Origin: JARFPW01 sp035464655
GTDB taxonomy: Bacteria > Gemmatimonadota > Gemmatimonadetes > Palauibacterales > Palauibacteraceae
Length of the DNA stretch: 64,000 nt
NCBI GenBank assembly: GCA_035464655.1
Contig: DATHRZ010000012.1
Coordinates: 1 to 64,000, forward strand
Reading direction: 5' to 3'
Shown here in pieces: positions 37,382 through 45,715 of this stretch (positions within the stretch are counted from its first letter, which is position 1; each line of letters starts with the position of its first letter). The position numbers were made by a program, and so were the translations under genes. The notes beneath the pieces are model-generated. The model was not told the DNA's origin and did no database searches. It saw nothing but the letters and a program-made list of their open reading frames with translations.

Positions 37382-37620
37382 CCACCCTCGTCGGGGTCGC
37401 GCGATCCGCGTAGCCCGACGAGCAGTGCGGCTGGTACGAGCACGGCGTAGCCGAGCACCAGGAGCAGCGGAGCCGCGACCGTGGAGCCGCGACCCAACAA
37501 CAAGTACCCGACCGCGATCGCGACGAGCCCTCCCACGAGCAGGCCGACGTTGAGCGGCCGCAGGCCGAAGAACTGCGTCTGCCCCATGCCGTTCGTGGTT
37601 CTCTGTCCGATTGGAGTCAT
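37372..37620 (-). CDS. Small two-helix membrane protein, DUF3098-like
   Basis: An 82-residue protein with two hydrophobic helices (about 25-45 and 48-68) joined by a short loop, and an acidic tail SRDPDEGGGE. The segment GLRPLNVGLLVGGLVAIAVG followed by a second helix ending in VPAALLV resembles DUF3098 proteins; this is a weak family match. ATG at 37620 would be leaderless from the promoter at 37627-37655; ATG at 37587, before GQTQFFGL, is the alternative. Its stop codon lies inside the tRNA-Val gene. Confidence 0.6.
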   Translation of the reverse strand: MTPIGQRTTNGMGQTQFFGLRPLNVGLLVGGLVAIAVGYLLLGRGSTVAAPLLLVLGYAVLVPAALLVGLRGSRDPDEGGGE

Positions 37621-37626
37621 CCGGGG

Positions 37627-37655
37627 AGATTAGGATGCGCTCGGGGGGTCGTCAA
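37627..37655 (-). promoter_or_regulatory. Promoter of the DUF3098-like gene and tRNA-Val
   Basis: Minus strand TTGACG (37650-37655), 17 bases, TAATCT (37627-37632). It lies inside the 3' end of the upstream peptidase gene. The first ATG of the small gene is six bases past the -10 box, so the mRNA may be leaderless; the same transcript would run on into tRNA-Val. Confidence 0.5.
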
Positions 37656-38580
37656 CGTTCGTTAGTTCCAGGGCGGCCGCCTCGCGGCGCTCTCGCTCGC
37701 GCATCTCCGACAGGCGCCGCCTGTCGTGGCGTATCCTGGCGATGCCGAGCCCGATGATCAGGAAGGTCACGGCGAGCCAGACGAAGCCGGTCCGGCTGAG
37801 CAGGTACAGCCAGCCGTACCGGTCGAGTACTCGCTCGCGCCACCGGCGTTCGAACTGATCGGCGGTGATCCCGTACACGCGGCGCAGGGCCGCGTCGAAA
37901 CGATCGCCGTCGCGCAGCGACGCGAACAGCGCTTCGAGACCCCGATCGCCGCCCAGCGAGCGCAGGGCGTCGACGGCCGTATACGACAGTATGTAAGCGG
38001 TCTGCGGCTCGATGCCCGAACGGAAGCGTCGGTCGAGGTCCGAGAGAATCGACTGCCCTCCTCGCATCAGGGTGAACTGAAGGCGCCAGCCTTCCCGCCA
38101 ATCCCACGTCCCGCTCGCCATCTGGGCATAGCCTTCGTGCATCCAGCGCGGCACGTTCCCGCCGGTCGCGGCATGCAGGGCGACGTGCGCCGCCTCGTGC
38201 CGGTACACGGCGAGGAGTCGGTCGAAGTTGCGCTGCGAGCCACTCACCCGGAGCGCGAGGCGCCGTCGCGCCGGGTCGGCCACGCCGGCCACCCAGGGTT
38301 CGGATCGGCCGAGGCCGACGGAGTCGAGCGTCGACAGGTCGCGCGCGAACCAGATCACGACGCGGCGCCCCGCCAGCACGGAGTCGGGGATGCCCGGCAT
38401 CGACGCCCAGACTTCGAGGTTGTCGGTCACGCTACGCGCGAGTTCCTCCAGTCCGGGGTCGGCCCGCACCTCGAGCTCGGGCCCCTGCACCGGGGCCTCC
38501 GGCCCCGTCACCGTGGCATCGCCCGGGTCCGTCGGCTGGCCGCAAGCGGTGATCGCCACGACGGCGATCCGAAGCAGCAC
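37630..38580 (-). CDS. Lipoprotein with a gluzincin-type zinc peptidase domain
   Basis: A 316-residue protein. The N-terminus is a short signal ending ITAC, giving a lipidated Cys13. H128-E-A-A-H132 in VYRHEAAHVAL is the zinc motif and E149 in MHEGYAQ is the likely third ligand, the pattern of peptidase MA/M61-like gluzincins. The C-terminus has one membrane helix (about 268-287) and a charged cytoplasmic-type tail, an odd pairing with a lipobox. The start is GTG at 38580, five bases after the stop of the pseudouridine synthase gene. Substrate unknown. Confidence 0.7.
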   Translation of the reverse strand: MLLRIAVVAITACGQPTDPGDATVTGPEAPVQGPELEVRADPGLEELARSVTDNLEVWASMPGIPDSVLAGRRVVIWFARDLSTLDSVGLGRSEPWVAGVADPARRRLALRVSGSQRNFDRLLAVYRHEAAHVALHAATGGNVPRWMHEGYAQMASGTWDWREGWRLQFTLMRGGQSILSDLDRRFRSGIEPQTAYILSYTAVDALRSLGGDRGLEALFASLRDGDRFDAALRRVYGITADQFERRWRERVLDRYGWLYLLSRTGFVWLAVTFLIIGLGIARIRHDRRRLSEMRERERREAAALELTNVDDPPSAS

Positions 38581-38585
38581 CGATC

Positions 38586-39587
38586 TCAGGATGCCGAATC
38601 GCGCGCCCACGCCAGCGCTCCGGCAAGAGGCTCCGGGAGTTCGGACGTGAAGGTCAGTTCGTCGCCCGTGGCGGGATGTACGAACGACAGCCGCGCCGCG
38701 TGCAGGAACAGGCGGCCCACCCGGCGGGCGAATCGTGCCGCCCACTGACCGCCAGCGCCGGTCATGCCGCGCTCCCATCCGGCGCCGTACACCGGGTCGC
38801 CCACTACCGGGTGGCCCGTGTCGGCCAGGTGGACACGAATTTGATGGGTGCGCCCCGTCTCGAGGCGAATCGCCAGCAGATCGGCGGCCGGCCAGCGTTC
38901 GAGCCAGCGTACGTGCGTGACGGCTCGGCGGCCGTCCTCGACGACCGCCATGCGCTTGCGGTCGTTCGGGTGCCGGGCGATCGGGCGATCGATCGTCGAG
39001 CGCTCGGGCTCGAACCGGCCCCATACGGCCGCCAGGTAGCCACGGCCGACCTCTCGCCGGGCGAGCGCCGCCGACAGCGCCTGATGGGCTTCCTCGCGCC
39101 GGGCGACGATCATAAGGCCGCTCGTGTCGCGGTCGAGGCGATGCACGATTCCGGGACGGCGGGGCAGACCGATCGGAGAAAGATCGCCGTAGCGGCCGAG
39201 CAGCGCGTTTACGACCGTTCCGTCGGGATGACCGGGCGCCGGGTGGACGACCATGCCGTGGGGCTTATCGACGACCACGAGGTGCTCGTCCTCGTACACG
39301 ACGTCGATCGGCAGGTCCTGGGCCGCCAGCTCGATCGGCGGAGGTGGTGGGATCTCGACACGGATCTCGTCGCCCGCCCTCGGACGATAGCTCTTTTGCA
39401 CCGGCTCCTCGTTGACCGTCACTTCGCCCGCGGCGATCAGCGCGGCGATTCGCGATCGGCTGAGCCGCGTGCGCTCCGCGAGCAGGGCGTCGAGACGCTC
39501 CTCCGCGTCGGCTTCGATCCGCAGTCGCACCGTCTCGGCGCCGGGCTCAGTCGGGCGGTCGGGACGCCTCGACGGCTCGCGCCTCAC
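38586..39587 (-). CDS. rluD: RluD-family 23S rRNA pseudouridine synthase
   Basis: Converts uridines of 23S rRNA to pseudouridine. It has 333 residues: an S4 RNA-binding domain (about 30-80) and the catalytic core with Asp152 in GIVHRLDRDTSGL. The start is GTG at 39587, with a strong GGAGGA site; this overlaps lspA by 41 bases. GTG at 39530 would remove the overlap but has no good site. RluD is the best guess in the RluA/RluC/RluD group by domain layout and by its lspA neighbour. Confidence 0.88.
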   Translation of the reverse strand: MRREPSRRPDRPTEPGAETVRLRIEADAEERLDALLAERTRLSRSRIAALIAAGEVTVNEEPVQKSYRPRAGDEIRVEIPPPPPIELAAQDLPIDVVYEDEHLVVVDKPHGMVVHPAPGHPDGTVVNALLGRYGDLSPIGLPRRPGIVHRLDRDTSGLMIVARREEAHQALSAALARREVGRGYLAAVWGRFEPERSTIDRPIARHPNDRKRMAVVEDGRRAVTHVRWLERWPAADLLAIRLETGRTHQIRVHLADTGHPVVGDPVYGAGWERGMTGAGGQWAARFARRVGRLFLHAARLSFVHPATGDELTFTSELPEPLAGALAWARDSAS

Positions 39588-40122
39588 GCCTCTCCTCCAG
39601 GTAGAAGGAGATCAGCAGCAGTACTGCCCCGACGCTGACGGCAGAATCGGCGATGTTGAAGATCCAGAAGCGATATCCACCGTACCCGATGTCGATGAAG
39701 TCGACGACGCCGGCCTCGTAGCGCAGGCGGTCGAAGATGTTGCCGACGGCCCCCCCGCACACCAGCGCGAGGGCGGTCAGGCGCAGAACATCGCGTCGGG
39801 GGGTGACGCGGTACATCCAGCCCAGGACCACGAGTGCGACGAGCGACAGTGCGAGAAAGAACAGGCGGGAGTGCTCGCCGATGTTGATCCCGAACGCGGC
39901 GCCGGGATTGTGGGTGTAGGTCAGCCGGAAGAACTCGCCGAACACCGGCCGAACCTCGTACATGACGAGCGTCGCGACGATCCACTGCTTCGTCAGGACG
40001 TCGAGCACCAGGGTGATCCCGGCTACTGCGAGGAGCAGGGCGCCCTTGTGGACGCCCGGTTCTTCGGACACGGCGGAAGCGACGGCGGAAGAGACGCTCG
40101 TCTCGCCTGCGGCGCCCGTCAC
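39547..40122 (-). CDS. lspA: Lipoprotein signal peptidase LspA
   Basis: Inner-membrane aspartyl peptidase that removes signal peptides from prolipoproteins; two lipoprotein precursors are encoded nearby. It has 191 residues with four helices. The catalytic aspartates are D141 in VVDFID and D159 in FNIADSAV; GNIFDRLRY and THNPGAAFG are also conserved. There is an N-terminal extension of about 25 residues before the first helix. The start is GTG at 40122, overlapping the stop of the DksA-like gene as GTGA. Confidence 0.95.
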   Translation of the reverse strand: MTGAAGETSVSSAVASAVSEEPGVHKGALLLAVAGITLVLDVLTKQWIVATLVMYEVRPVFGEFFRLTYTHNPGAAFGINIGEHSRLFFLALSLVALVVLGWMYRVTPRRDVLRLTALALVCGGAVGNIFDRLRYEAGVVDFIDIGYGGYRFWIFNIADSAVSVGAVLLLISFYLEERREARAVEASRPPD

Positions 40123-40493
40123 CCGTTCTCCTCGCGCTCCTTGCAGGCGATGCACAGGCGCGTGTGCGGAAGCGCATCGAGCCGCTCGTAGGAAATCTCC
40201 TCGCCACACTCCTCACACGTACCGAACTTCGGTGGCGTCTTGTAGATTCGGCGCAACGCCTGGTCGAGATGGTACAGGTAGCGCCCTTCCTTGCTGGCGA
40301 ACAGGAACGCCTTCTCACGTTCCATGGCGTCGGTTCCCTGGTCGGCCATGTGAAAGCTGTACGCCGACGTCTCCCCTTCGGCCCCCGGGTTCACCTTGCT
40401 CAGGGCCTCGTCGTAGGCGCCGAGGTCCTTCAGCGCGCGCGCCCGCATCTCGAGCAGTCGCTCCTCGAAGTATTCCAGGTCCTTCTTATTCAT
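40119..40493 (-). CDS. TraR/DksA-family zinc-finger protein
   Basis: A 124-residue protein with a coiled-coil N-terminal half and a four-cysteine zinc finger (C93-x2-C96, C114-x2-C117) in FGTCEECGEEI and TRLCIACKE. The tip has ADQGTDAME, close to the D-x-x-D-x-A tip of DksA that enters the RNA polymerase secondary channel. It may therefore modulate transcription, but the family also includes proteins of other roles. It sits between ileS and lspA, as the DksA-like yteA/dnaK-suppressor gene does in many phyla. Confidence 0.85.
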   Translation of the reverse strand: MNKKDLEYFEERLLEMRARALKDLGAYDEALSKVNPGAEGETSAYSFHMADQGTDAMEREKAFLFASKEGRYLYHLDQALRRIYKTPPKFGTCEECGEEISYERLDALPHTRLCIACKEREENG

Positions 40494-40515
40494 TGGTTGC
40501 CTTGCGATGTAAAGT

Positions 40516-43500
40516 CTATGAGCGTCTGCCGGCGTCGTCCGGCACGCCGACGGCGTCCGTCGCCACCTCGAGTCCTATCCCGACCACCTCACCGTCGACG
40601 TCGACCTCGCGCGTGATGTCCAGGGCGTCGACGGCGTCCGATCCGATGGCCAGAGAAACGGCCAGCGTCTCACCGCCGATGTACGCCTCGTGCGCCCGGA
40701 CCGTTTCCTCGATCGCCGGCGCGCCTGCGACCGCCAGGCGGATCCGGTCGCTGACGGCCAGTCCGGCATCGCGCCGAAGTCGCTGTACGCGGTTCACGAT
40801 CTCTCGCGCCAGTCCCTCGGCCCGCAACTCGTCGTCCAGCGTCGTGTCGAGGCCGACGAGCCATCCGTCGGCCGCCTGCACGACCAGGTCTCCCGCCGCC
40901 TCCTCGAGAACCTGCACGTCGTCCGGTCCGATTTCGACGCGGCGGTCGTCGAACTCGACCTCGATCTGCCCTCCGTCGCGCAATCGGCGGACGGCGTCGC
41001 CCTCGAGGGCCGCGATCGCGCCGGCCACAGCGGGCGTGTCCGAGCTGAACCGCGGGCCGAGGGCACCGAAGTCCGGTTTCGCGGACAGCCGAACAATATC
41101 ATCGTCACCGGCGCTCAGGACAACGCGCCTGACGTTGAGCTCGGTGCGCAGCAGATCGACGAAGGCGTCGGCGAGGCGCCGTCCGTCCGGCAGCACCGCG
41201 CGCAGTTCTCCGAGCGGCTGCCGAACACGGAGTCCGGCCTCTTCGCGCGCCGCCCGGCCCAGTGTGGCGAGCCGCCGGACATCGTCCATCCCCTGCTCGA
41301 TCGACGGATCGACGTTCGGCGATCCGCCCGGAAAGTCCGCCAGGTGCACCGACTCGCCGACCAGCTCCCTGTGCATCCAATCGGGCAGAAACGGCGCGAT
41401 CGGGGCTAGCAGGCGGCAGGCCACCACCAGCGCGTGGTGGAGGGTGGCGAAGGCGTCGACCGTGTCCTGCGCCCCGGCCTCCCCACCCCTTGTCGCCCAG
41501 AATCGCTCGCGCGTCAGGCGGATGTACCAGTTCGAAAGGTCGTCCTGAACGTATGTCGATATCGTCCGCGCCGCCCACGTGAGGTCGTAGTCGGCGAGCG
41601 CGCCGCGTACCTCGGCGGCCACCGCGTCGGTGCGGCCGAGCAGCCAGCGGTCGATCAGCGGCCGCTCGGACGCCGGCCGCGCGGCGCCCACAGAGTCGTC
41701 GTGCCGCCACCCCTCGAGCTCGGCGTACATCGCGAAGAACCGGTAGGCGCTGCGCAGCGTGTCGAACATCTTGCGGTTCGTCTCTCGCAGGCCTGCCGCG
41801 TCCCAGCGCTTCGGCAGCCACGGATTGCTCGACGCCAGCAGGTAGAACCGGAGGACGTCGGCGCCGTGCTCGGCCAGCGTCTCCCACGGATCGACGACGT
41901 TTCCACGCGACTTCGACATCTTCTGGCCCGAATCGTCGAGAATCAGGTCGTTGACCAGCACGTTCCGGTAGGCGCCTCGGTCGAACAGGATCGTCGACAG
42001 GGCGAGCAGCGAGTAGAACCAGCCACGTGTCTGGTCGACCCCCTCGGCGATCGCGTTTGCGGGGAAGTGCGTCTCGAACCGCTCGCGGTTCTCGAACGGA
42101 AAGTGCCACTGGGCGAACGGCATCGAGCCCGAATCGAACCACGCGTCGAGTACCTGCGGAACGCGGGTCATCGTACCGCCACAGCCGTCGGACCGGCACG
42201 GCCACGTGAGTCCGTCGATCTCCGGGCGATGCGGATCGAACCCGTCCCCGCCGCCCGGCAGGTCGCCGGCGCGGGCGGCCAGGTCGTCGAACGAGCCGAT
42301 GACCTCGCGCGCCTCGCAGGCGCCGCACAGCCAGATCGGGAGTGGGGTCCCCCAGTAGCGATCGCGCGAGATCGCCCAGTCGATGTTTCCCTTCAGCCAC
42401 TCGCCCATGCGCCCCGAGCCGATCTCGGGGGGATGCCAGTCGACGGCGGCGTTCTCCTCCATCATGCGCTGCCTGACCCCGGTCGTTCGTACGTACCACG
42501 AGTCGCGGGCCATGTAGATCAGCGCCGTGTCGCAACGCCAGCAGTGCGGGTAGTTGTGGCGGAACGACTCGCGGCGGAACATCAGGCCCCTCTCTTCGAG
42601 CAGGTCCTGCAGGCGCCCGTCCGCTTCCTTCACTCGCTCTCCGCCGACTTCGAGCACATCGGGCAGGAACCGGCCGGCGTCGTCGACGGGTCGGACCACG
42701 GGCAGGTCGAAGGTCCGGCCGAACTCGAAGTCGTCCGCACCGAACGCGGGCGCCGTGTGAACGAGCCCCGTTCCGTCCTCGTCGCTGACGAAGTCGGCCG
42801 GGAGAACGCGGCCGGTGGGCACGTCGTAAGACGGGACGAGCCGGAGGGGGCGTTCGTATTCGAGCTCTTCCAGCTCGTCGGCCCCGACTTCGCGCGCGAT
42901 CGTCGCGTCTTCGCCGAAGTAGTACGCGACGCGCGAGCGCGCGAGGACGTATCGCCCGCCCTCGTGCTCGACCTCGACGTAACCGACGTCGGGCCCGAAG
43001 GCGACCGCCGTGTTCGACACCAGCGTCCAGGGCGTCGTCGTCCAGACGAGCAGCCAACGATCGGCCGCCCCGGCCACGGCGAAGCGAACCGTGATCGACG
43101 GATCCGTGCGATCGCGGTAGCCCTGGGCGACCTCGTGGCTCGACAGGCCGGTTCCGCAGCGCGGGCAGTACGGCAGCACCTTGTAACCCAGGTATAGCAG
43201 GCCCTTGCGTTCGATTTCCGACAGGGCCCACCACACCGACTCGATGTATTCCGGCGAGCAGGTGATGTACGGATCGTCGTAGTCCAGCCAGTAGCCGATG
43301 CGCTGCGACAGGCGCTCCCAGTCCTCCTTGTAGGTGAACAGGTTGTCGCGACACACGCGGTTGAACTCGGCGATGCCCATCTTCTCGATATCCGGCTTGC
43401 CGGAGATCCCGAGCAGCTTCTCGACCTCGAGCTCGACGGGCAGACCGTGCGTGTCCCAACCCGCTTTGCGGGTCACGTGGTGGCCGGTCATGGCCGCGAA

Positions 43501-43707
43501 GCGCGCGATCGTGTCCTTGAGCGTGCGCGACATCACGTGGTGCACGCCCGGGCGGCCGTTGGCGGTCGGCGGCCCCTCGTAGAACACGAACTCGGGGGCG
43601 CCCTCACGCCGCTCGAGGCCGAGGCCGAACGTGTCTTCGGTCTCCCAGCGCTCGAGGATCTCGCGCTCCAGCGCCTCGATCGTCTCCGGCAGGGTCCGGT
43701 ATGTCAT
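40516..43707 (-). CDS. ileS: Isoleucyl-tRNA synthetase, type 2, with a GVHH signature
   Basis: Class I synthetase charging tRNA-Ile, with an editing domain for Val. Its 1063 residues and the opening FYEGPPTANGRPG place it in the IleRS2 (eukaryote-like) group. The HIGH position reads G54-V-H-H57 instead of H-x-G-H, a swap of positions one and three. KMSKS is intact at 41908-41922. The zinc-type cysteines in YKVLPYCPRCGTGLS and LCGACEA are present. The ATG at 43707 overlaps the stop of the upstream gene as ATGA. IleRS2 enzymes tolerate mupirocin, and GxHH variants have been reported to do so strongly. Confidence 0.96.
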   Translation of the reverse strand: MTYRTLPETIEALEREILERWETEDTFGLGLERREGAPEFVFYEGPPTANGRPGVHHVMSRTLKDTIARFAAMTGHHVTRKAGWDTHGLPVELEVEKLLGISGKPDIEKMGIAEFNRVCRDNLFTYKEDWERLSQRIGYWLDYDDPYITCSPEYIESVWWALSEIERKGLLYLGYKVLPYCPRCGTGLSSHEVAQGYRDRTDPSITVRFAVAGAADRWLLVWTTTPWTLVSNTAVAFGPDVGYVEVEHEGGRYVLARSRVAYYFGEDATIAREVGADELEELEYERPLRLVPSYDVPTGRVLPADFVSDEDGTGLVHTAPAFGADDFEFGRTFDLPVVRPVDDAGRFLPDVLEVGGERVKEADGRLQDLLEERGLMFRRESFRHNYPHCWRCDTALIYMARDSWYVRTTGVRQRMMEENAAVDWHPPEIGSGRMGEWLKGNIDWAISRDRYWGTPLPIWLCGACEAREVIGSFDDLAARAGDLPGGGDGFDPHRPEIDGLTWPCRSDGCGGTMTRVPQVLDAWFDSGSMPFAQWHFPFENRERFETHFPANAIAEGVDQTRGWFYSLLALSTILFDRGAYRNVLVNDLILDDSGQKMSKSRGNVVDPWETLAEHGADVLRFYLLASSNPWLPKRWDAAGLRETNRKMFDTLRSAYRFFAMYAELEGWRHDDSVGAARPASERPLIDRWLLGRTDAVAAEVRGALADYDLTWAARTISTYVQDDLSNWYIRLTRERFWATRGGEAGAQDTVDAFATLHHALVVACRLLAPIAPFLPDWMHRELVGESVHLADFPGGSPNVDPSIEQGMDDVRRLATLGRAAREEAGLRVRQPLGELRAVLPDGRRLADAFVDLLRTELNVRRVVLSAGDDDIVRLSAKPDFGALGPRFSSDTPAVAGAIAALEGDAVRRLRDGGQIEVEFDDRRVEIGPDDVQVLEEAAGDLVVQAADGWLVGLDTTLDDELRAEGLAREIVNRVQRLRRDAGLAVSDRIRLAVAGAPAIEETVRAHEAYIGGETLAVSLAIGSDAVDALDITREVDVDGEVVGIGLEVATDAVGVPDDAGRRS

Positions 43708-44339
43708 TCGCCGGCCGCTCCCGAAATCCCCGCGAGGGCCGCGAGGGCCTCGCGCACCAGACCGTCGAGCGTCTCCGCTTCGTCCGGCAGTTCGGTACCC
43801 ATCGTCAGCAGCGCCAGCCCGGCAACGCGCCGACCGGCGTGGCGCGCCGTGATGGCTTCATGGACGAACCCCTCGCTTGCCATATCGGCGCCCACCATGC
43901 GGAGCATCTCGAGTTCGGCTGCCGTCCGCGTCGTGCCGGCGACGCCGCTCACGACCCCCTCCTGCAGAACGATGCCCGCCGCCACGGCCCGCTCGCGAAT
44001 CGCCCGGCGCAGGGCCGGGTCCCAGGCGTCGGTCAGGTCGGGAAACCGGAGGCCCCATTCGTCGGCGTTGGGTCCGACGAGCGGGTTCTCGCCAGTGAGG
44101 TTGATGTGATCGGCGACGAGGGCGAACAGCGCCCCGGAACGCGCCCAGTCGGGCCGCACCGGAATCGCGCGTTCGACGAGTAGCAAGGTGTCGACACCCC
44201 GCCCGAACATCTCGCGTACGGCGGCTGCACGGACCGCCGCCGTTTCGCCGGGCACACGCACCAGGGTTTCACCGGCCTCGGAAGCGGCCGCGCCGGGCCC
44301 GCCGGGTAGATCCGGTCCGAATACCACACCGACGCTCAT
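43704..44339 (-). CDS. Degenerate purine-nucleoside-phosphorylase-like protein
   Basis: A 211-residue protein whose middle, LVADHINLTGENPLVGPN and then GLRFPDL, is a close match to trimeric purine nucleoside phosphorylases. It is about 60 residues short. It lacks the GRFHxYEG block. The family ET-AE reads RTAAE, GMSTVPE reads MASEGFVHE, and the base-binding Asn of ITN reads LLTMG. Catalysis is therefore doubtful. It is linked by ATGA to both divIVA (upstream) and ileS (downstream), so it is translated with them and not an isolated relic. Whether it binds purines or is structural is unknown. Confidence 0.7.
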   Translation of the reverse strand: MSVGVVFGPDLPGGPGAAASEAGETLVRVPGETAAVRAAAVREMFGRGVDTLLLVERAIPVRPDWARSGALFALVADHINLTGENPLVGPNADEWGLRFPDLTDAWDPALRRAIRERAVAAGIVLQEGVVSGVAGTTRTAAELEMLRMVGADMASEGFVHEAITARHAGRRVAGLALLTMGTELPDEAETLDGLVREALAALAGISGAAGE

Positions 44340-44884
44340 GCGCCCGCGCCGGTGTGCTCCGGAACGTCGCCGCCGGACTCCTTCGGTTCCACCCCTTCGA
44401 TCGTCGCCGGCGTGTCGTCTTCCGCGGCGAGGCGCTTCTCCTCCTGCTCGATCTCTCCGAGGAAGCGCTCGAGCGAACCGCGGAGAGAACGCAGAAACCC
44501 GGCGCGGCGAACCTTCAGCTCCTCGAGCGTCCGCCGTGCCGCGTCGGTCGCCGCCTCCGCGCGCTGGCGGATCGCGGCCGCCTCCTGTTCCGCCTCGCGC
44601 AAGCGCAGGTCGGCGCCCTTCTCGGCCTGCGCGCGGGCCTCCTCGCGAAGCTCCTGGGCCGACACGAGGGCCTCGTTCAGTGCCCGTTCGCGCTCCTCGA
44701 ACGCGGTCAGGCGCTCACGCAGTGCCGCGATCTCGCCCTGCTGGCGCTTGTCGCGCTGCACCAGCTCGTCGAGGCGCTCGCCGCACATCTCGAGGAACGC
44801 CTCGACCTGGGACGGCTCGTAGCCACGAACGACCCGCTTGAAGTCGTCCTTCTTCTTCCGCACGTCGAGCGGAGTGAGCTCCAT
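44336..44884 (-). CDS. divIVA: DivIVA-domain protein
   Basis: Coiled-coil protein that senses negative membrane curvature and marks poles or septa. It has 182 residues. MELTPLDVRKKKDDFKRVVR followed by GYEPSQVEAFLEMCG is the DivIVA N-terminal domain. Long heptad coiled coil covers about 30-150 and an acidic tail ends it. DivIVA is best known in Gram-positives; here it is in a diderm. The ATG shares a base with the yggS stop (TGATG). Confidence 0.88.
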   Translation of the reverse strand: MELTPLDVRKKKDDFKRVVRGYEPSQVEAFLEMCGERLDELVQRDKRQQGEIAALRERLTAFEERERALNEALVSAQELREEARAQAEKGADLRLREAEQEAAAIRQRAEAATDAARRTLEELKVRRAGFLRSLRGSLERFLGEIEQEEKRLAAEDDTPATIEGVEPKESGGDVPEHTGAGA

Positions 44885-45591
44885 CAGTCTGGTCTTTCTC
44901 CCAGCAGGGCCGTTCCGAGCCGGACCTGCGTCGCGCCTTCTTCCACGGCGATCTCGAAATCGCCGCTCATGCCCATGGACAGCTCCGAACCGTCGAAACC
45001 CGAAAGCCGCTCGCGGCAGGCTTCGAGGCAGCGCCGCGTCCGTCCGAACACCTCGCGCAGCTCGCCCTCGCTCGCCTCGAACGGAGCCATCGTCATCAAC
45101 CCGCGCACGCGCAGGCGCGGCATGGCGTGAATCGCCCCGACCGCCTCGACGGCGGCCGCCACGTCGAACCCTCCCTTCGACGCCTCGCCGGACGCGTTCA
45201 CCTGGACGAGTACCGGAAGCTCCGCTCGTCCGATCGACTCGGCGTCGGCCGACAGGCGCCGGGCGAGCCGCAACGAATCGACGGAACCGATACGGTCGAA
45301 CAGCCCGACGGCGCGCGCCGCCTTGTTCCGCTGCAAATGCCCGATCATCTGCCAGGAGACGTCCGCCGCGAGATCTCCCAGCTCCTCGTGCTTTCGTTCG
45401 GCTTCGCCCACGCGGTTTTCGCCGACGGCGGAGAAGCCGGCTCCGACCACCAGTCGAACCACCGATGCCGGAAAGCCCTTGGTCACCGGCAGGATGTCGA
45501 CGTCGGACGGATCGCGCCCCGCTCGACGGGCGGCTTCGGCCACCGCCGCGCGCACCTCTTCCGTACGTTCTCTCAGTTCGGACTCGTTCAC
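44884..45591 (-). CDS. yggS: PLP homeostasis protein YggS/PLPBP
   Basis: Fold-type III PLP-binding protein controlling vitamin B6 and amino-acid balance, without known catalysis. It has 235 residues. The PLP lysine lies in ILPVTKGF (the start of the barrel); GENRVGEAERK, WQMIGHLQRNK, VQVNASGEASKGG and SMGMSGDFEIAVEEGATQVRLG are family blocks. The start taken is GTG at 45591, seven bases after a -10 box, so it may be leaderless. A TTG at 45627 lies inside the promoter and is rejected. The yggS-divIVA pairing is common. Confidence 0.92.
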   Translation of the reverse strand: MNESELRERTEEVRAAVAEAARRAGRDPSDVDILPVTKGFPASVVRLVVGAGFSAVGENRVGEAERKHEELGDLAADVSWQMIGHLQRNKAARAVGLFDRIGSVDSLRLARRLSADAESIGRAELPVLVQVNASGEASKGGFDVAAAVEAVGAIHAMPRLRVRGLMTMAPFEASEGELREVFGRTRRCLEACRERLSGFDGSELSMGMSGDFEIAVEEGATQVRLGTALLGERPD

Positions 45592-45598
45592 GGCGCGG

Positions 45599-45627
45599 AG
45601 TCTACCGGGCGGCACGCCGGGCGGCAA
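45599..45627 (-). promoter_or_regulatory. Leaderless-type promoter of yggS
   Basis: Minus strand TTGCCG (45622-45627), 17 bases, TAGACT (45599-45604). Seven bases separate the -10 from the GTG of yggS. No Shine-Dalgarno is present. It heads the yggS-divIVA-ileS-lspA unit. Confidence 0.55.
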
Positions 45628-45648
45628 CGCGAGCGAGCGCGAAACGCC

Positions 45649-45683
45649 GACGGGGCCGCCGGCGTATCGCCCGCGGCCCCGTC
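45649..45683 (-). terminator. Strong hairpin at the end of the tonB operon
   Basis: A 35-base inverted repeat: an 11-base perfect stem (GACGGGGCCGC at 45649-45659, partner 45673-45683), one mismatch, then four more pairs and a TAT triloop. It lies 33 bases beyond the tonB stop. There is no T-tract, so it may stop polymerase with help, or protect the mRNA end. Confidence 0.5.
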
Positions 45684-45715
45684 GCTGCTCGGACTGTCGT
45701 GCGCCTCGCTCGGCG

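Noticed and set aside
36946..37450. Short plus-strand frames whose products read GFEPATS-like
   Set aside because: This is the known artefact of translating the antisense of a tRNA gene; tRNA-Val on the minus strand explains it.
43704..44339. Calling this gene an active purine nucleoside phosphorylase
   Set aside because: Several substrate- and phosphate-binding residues are missing and the protein is about 60 residues short.
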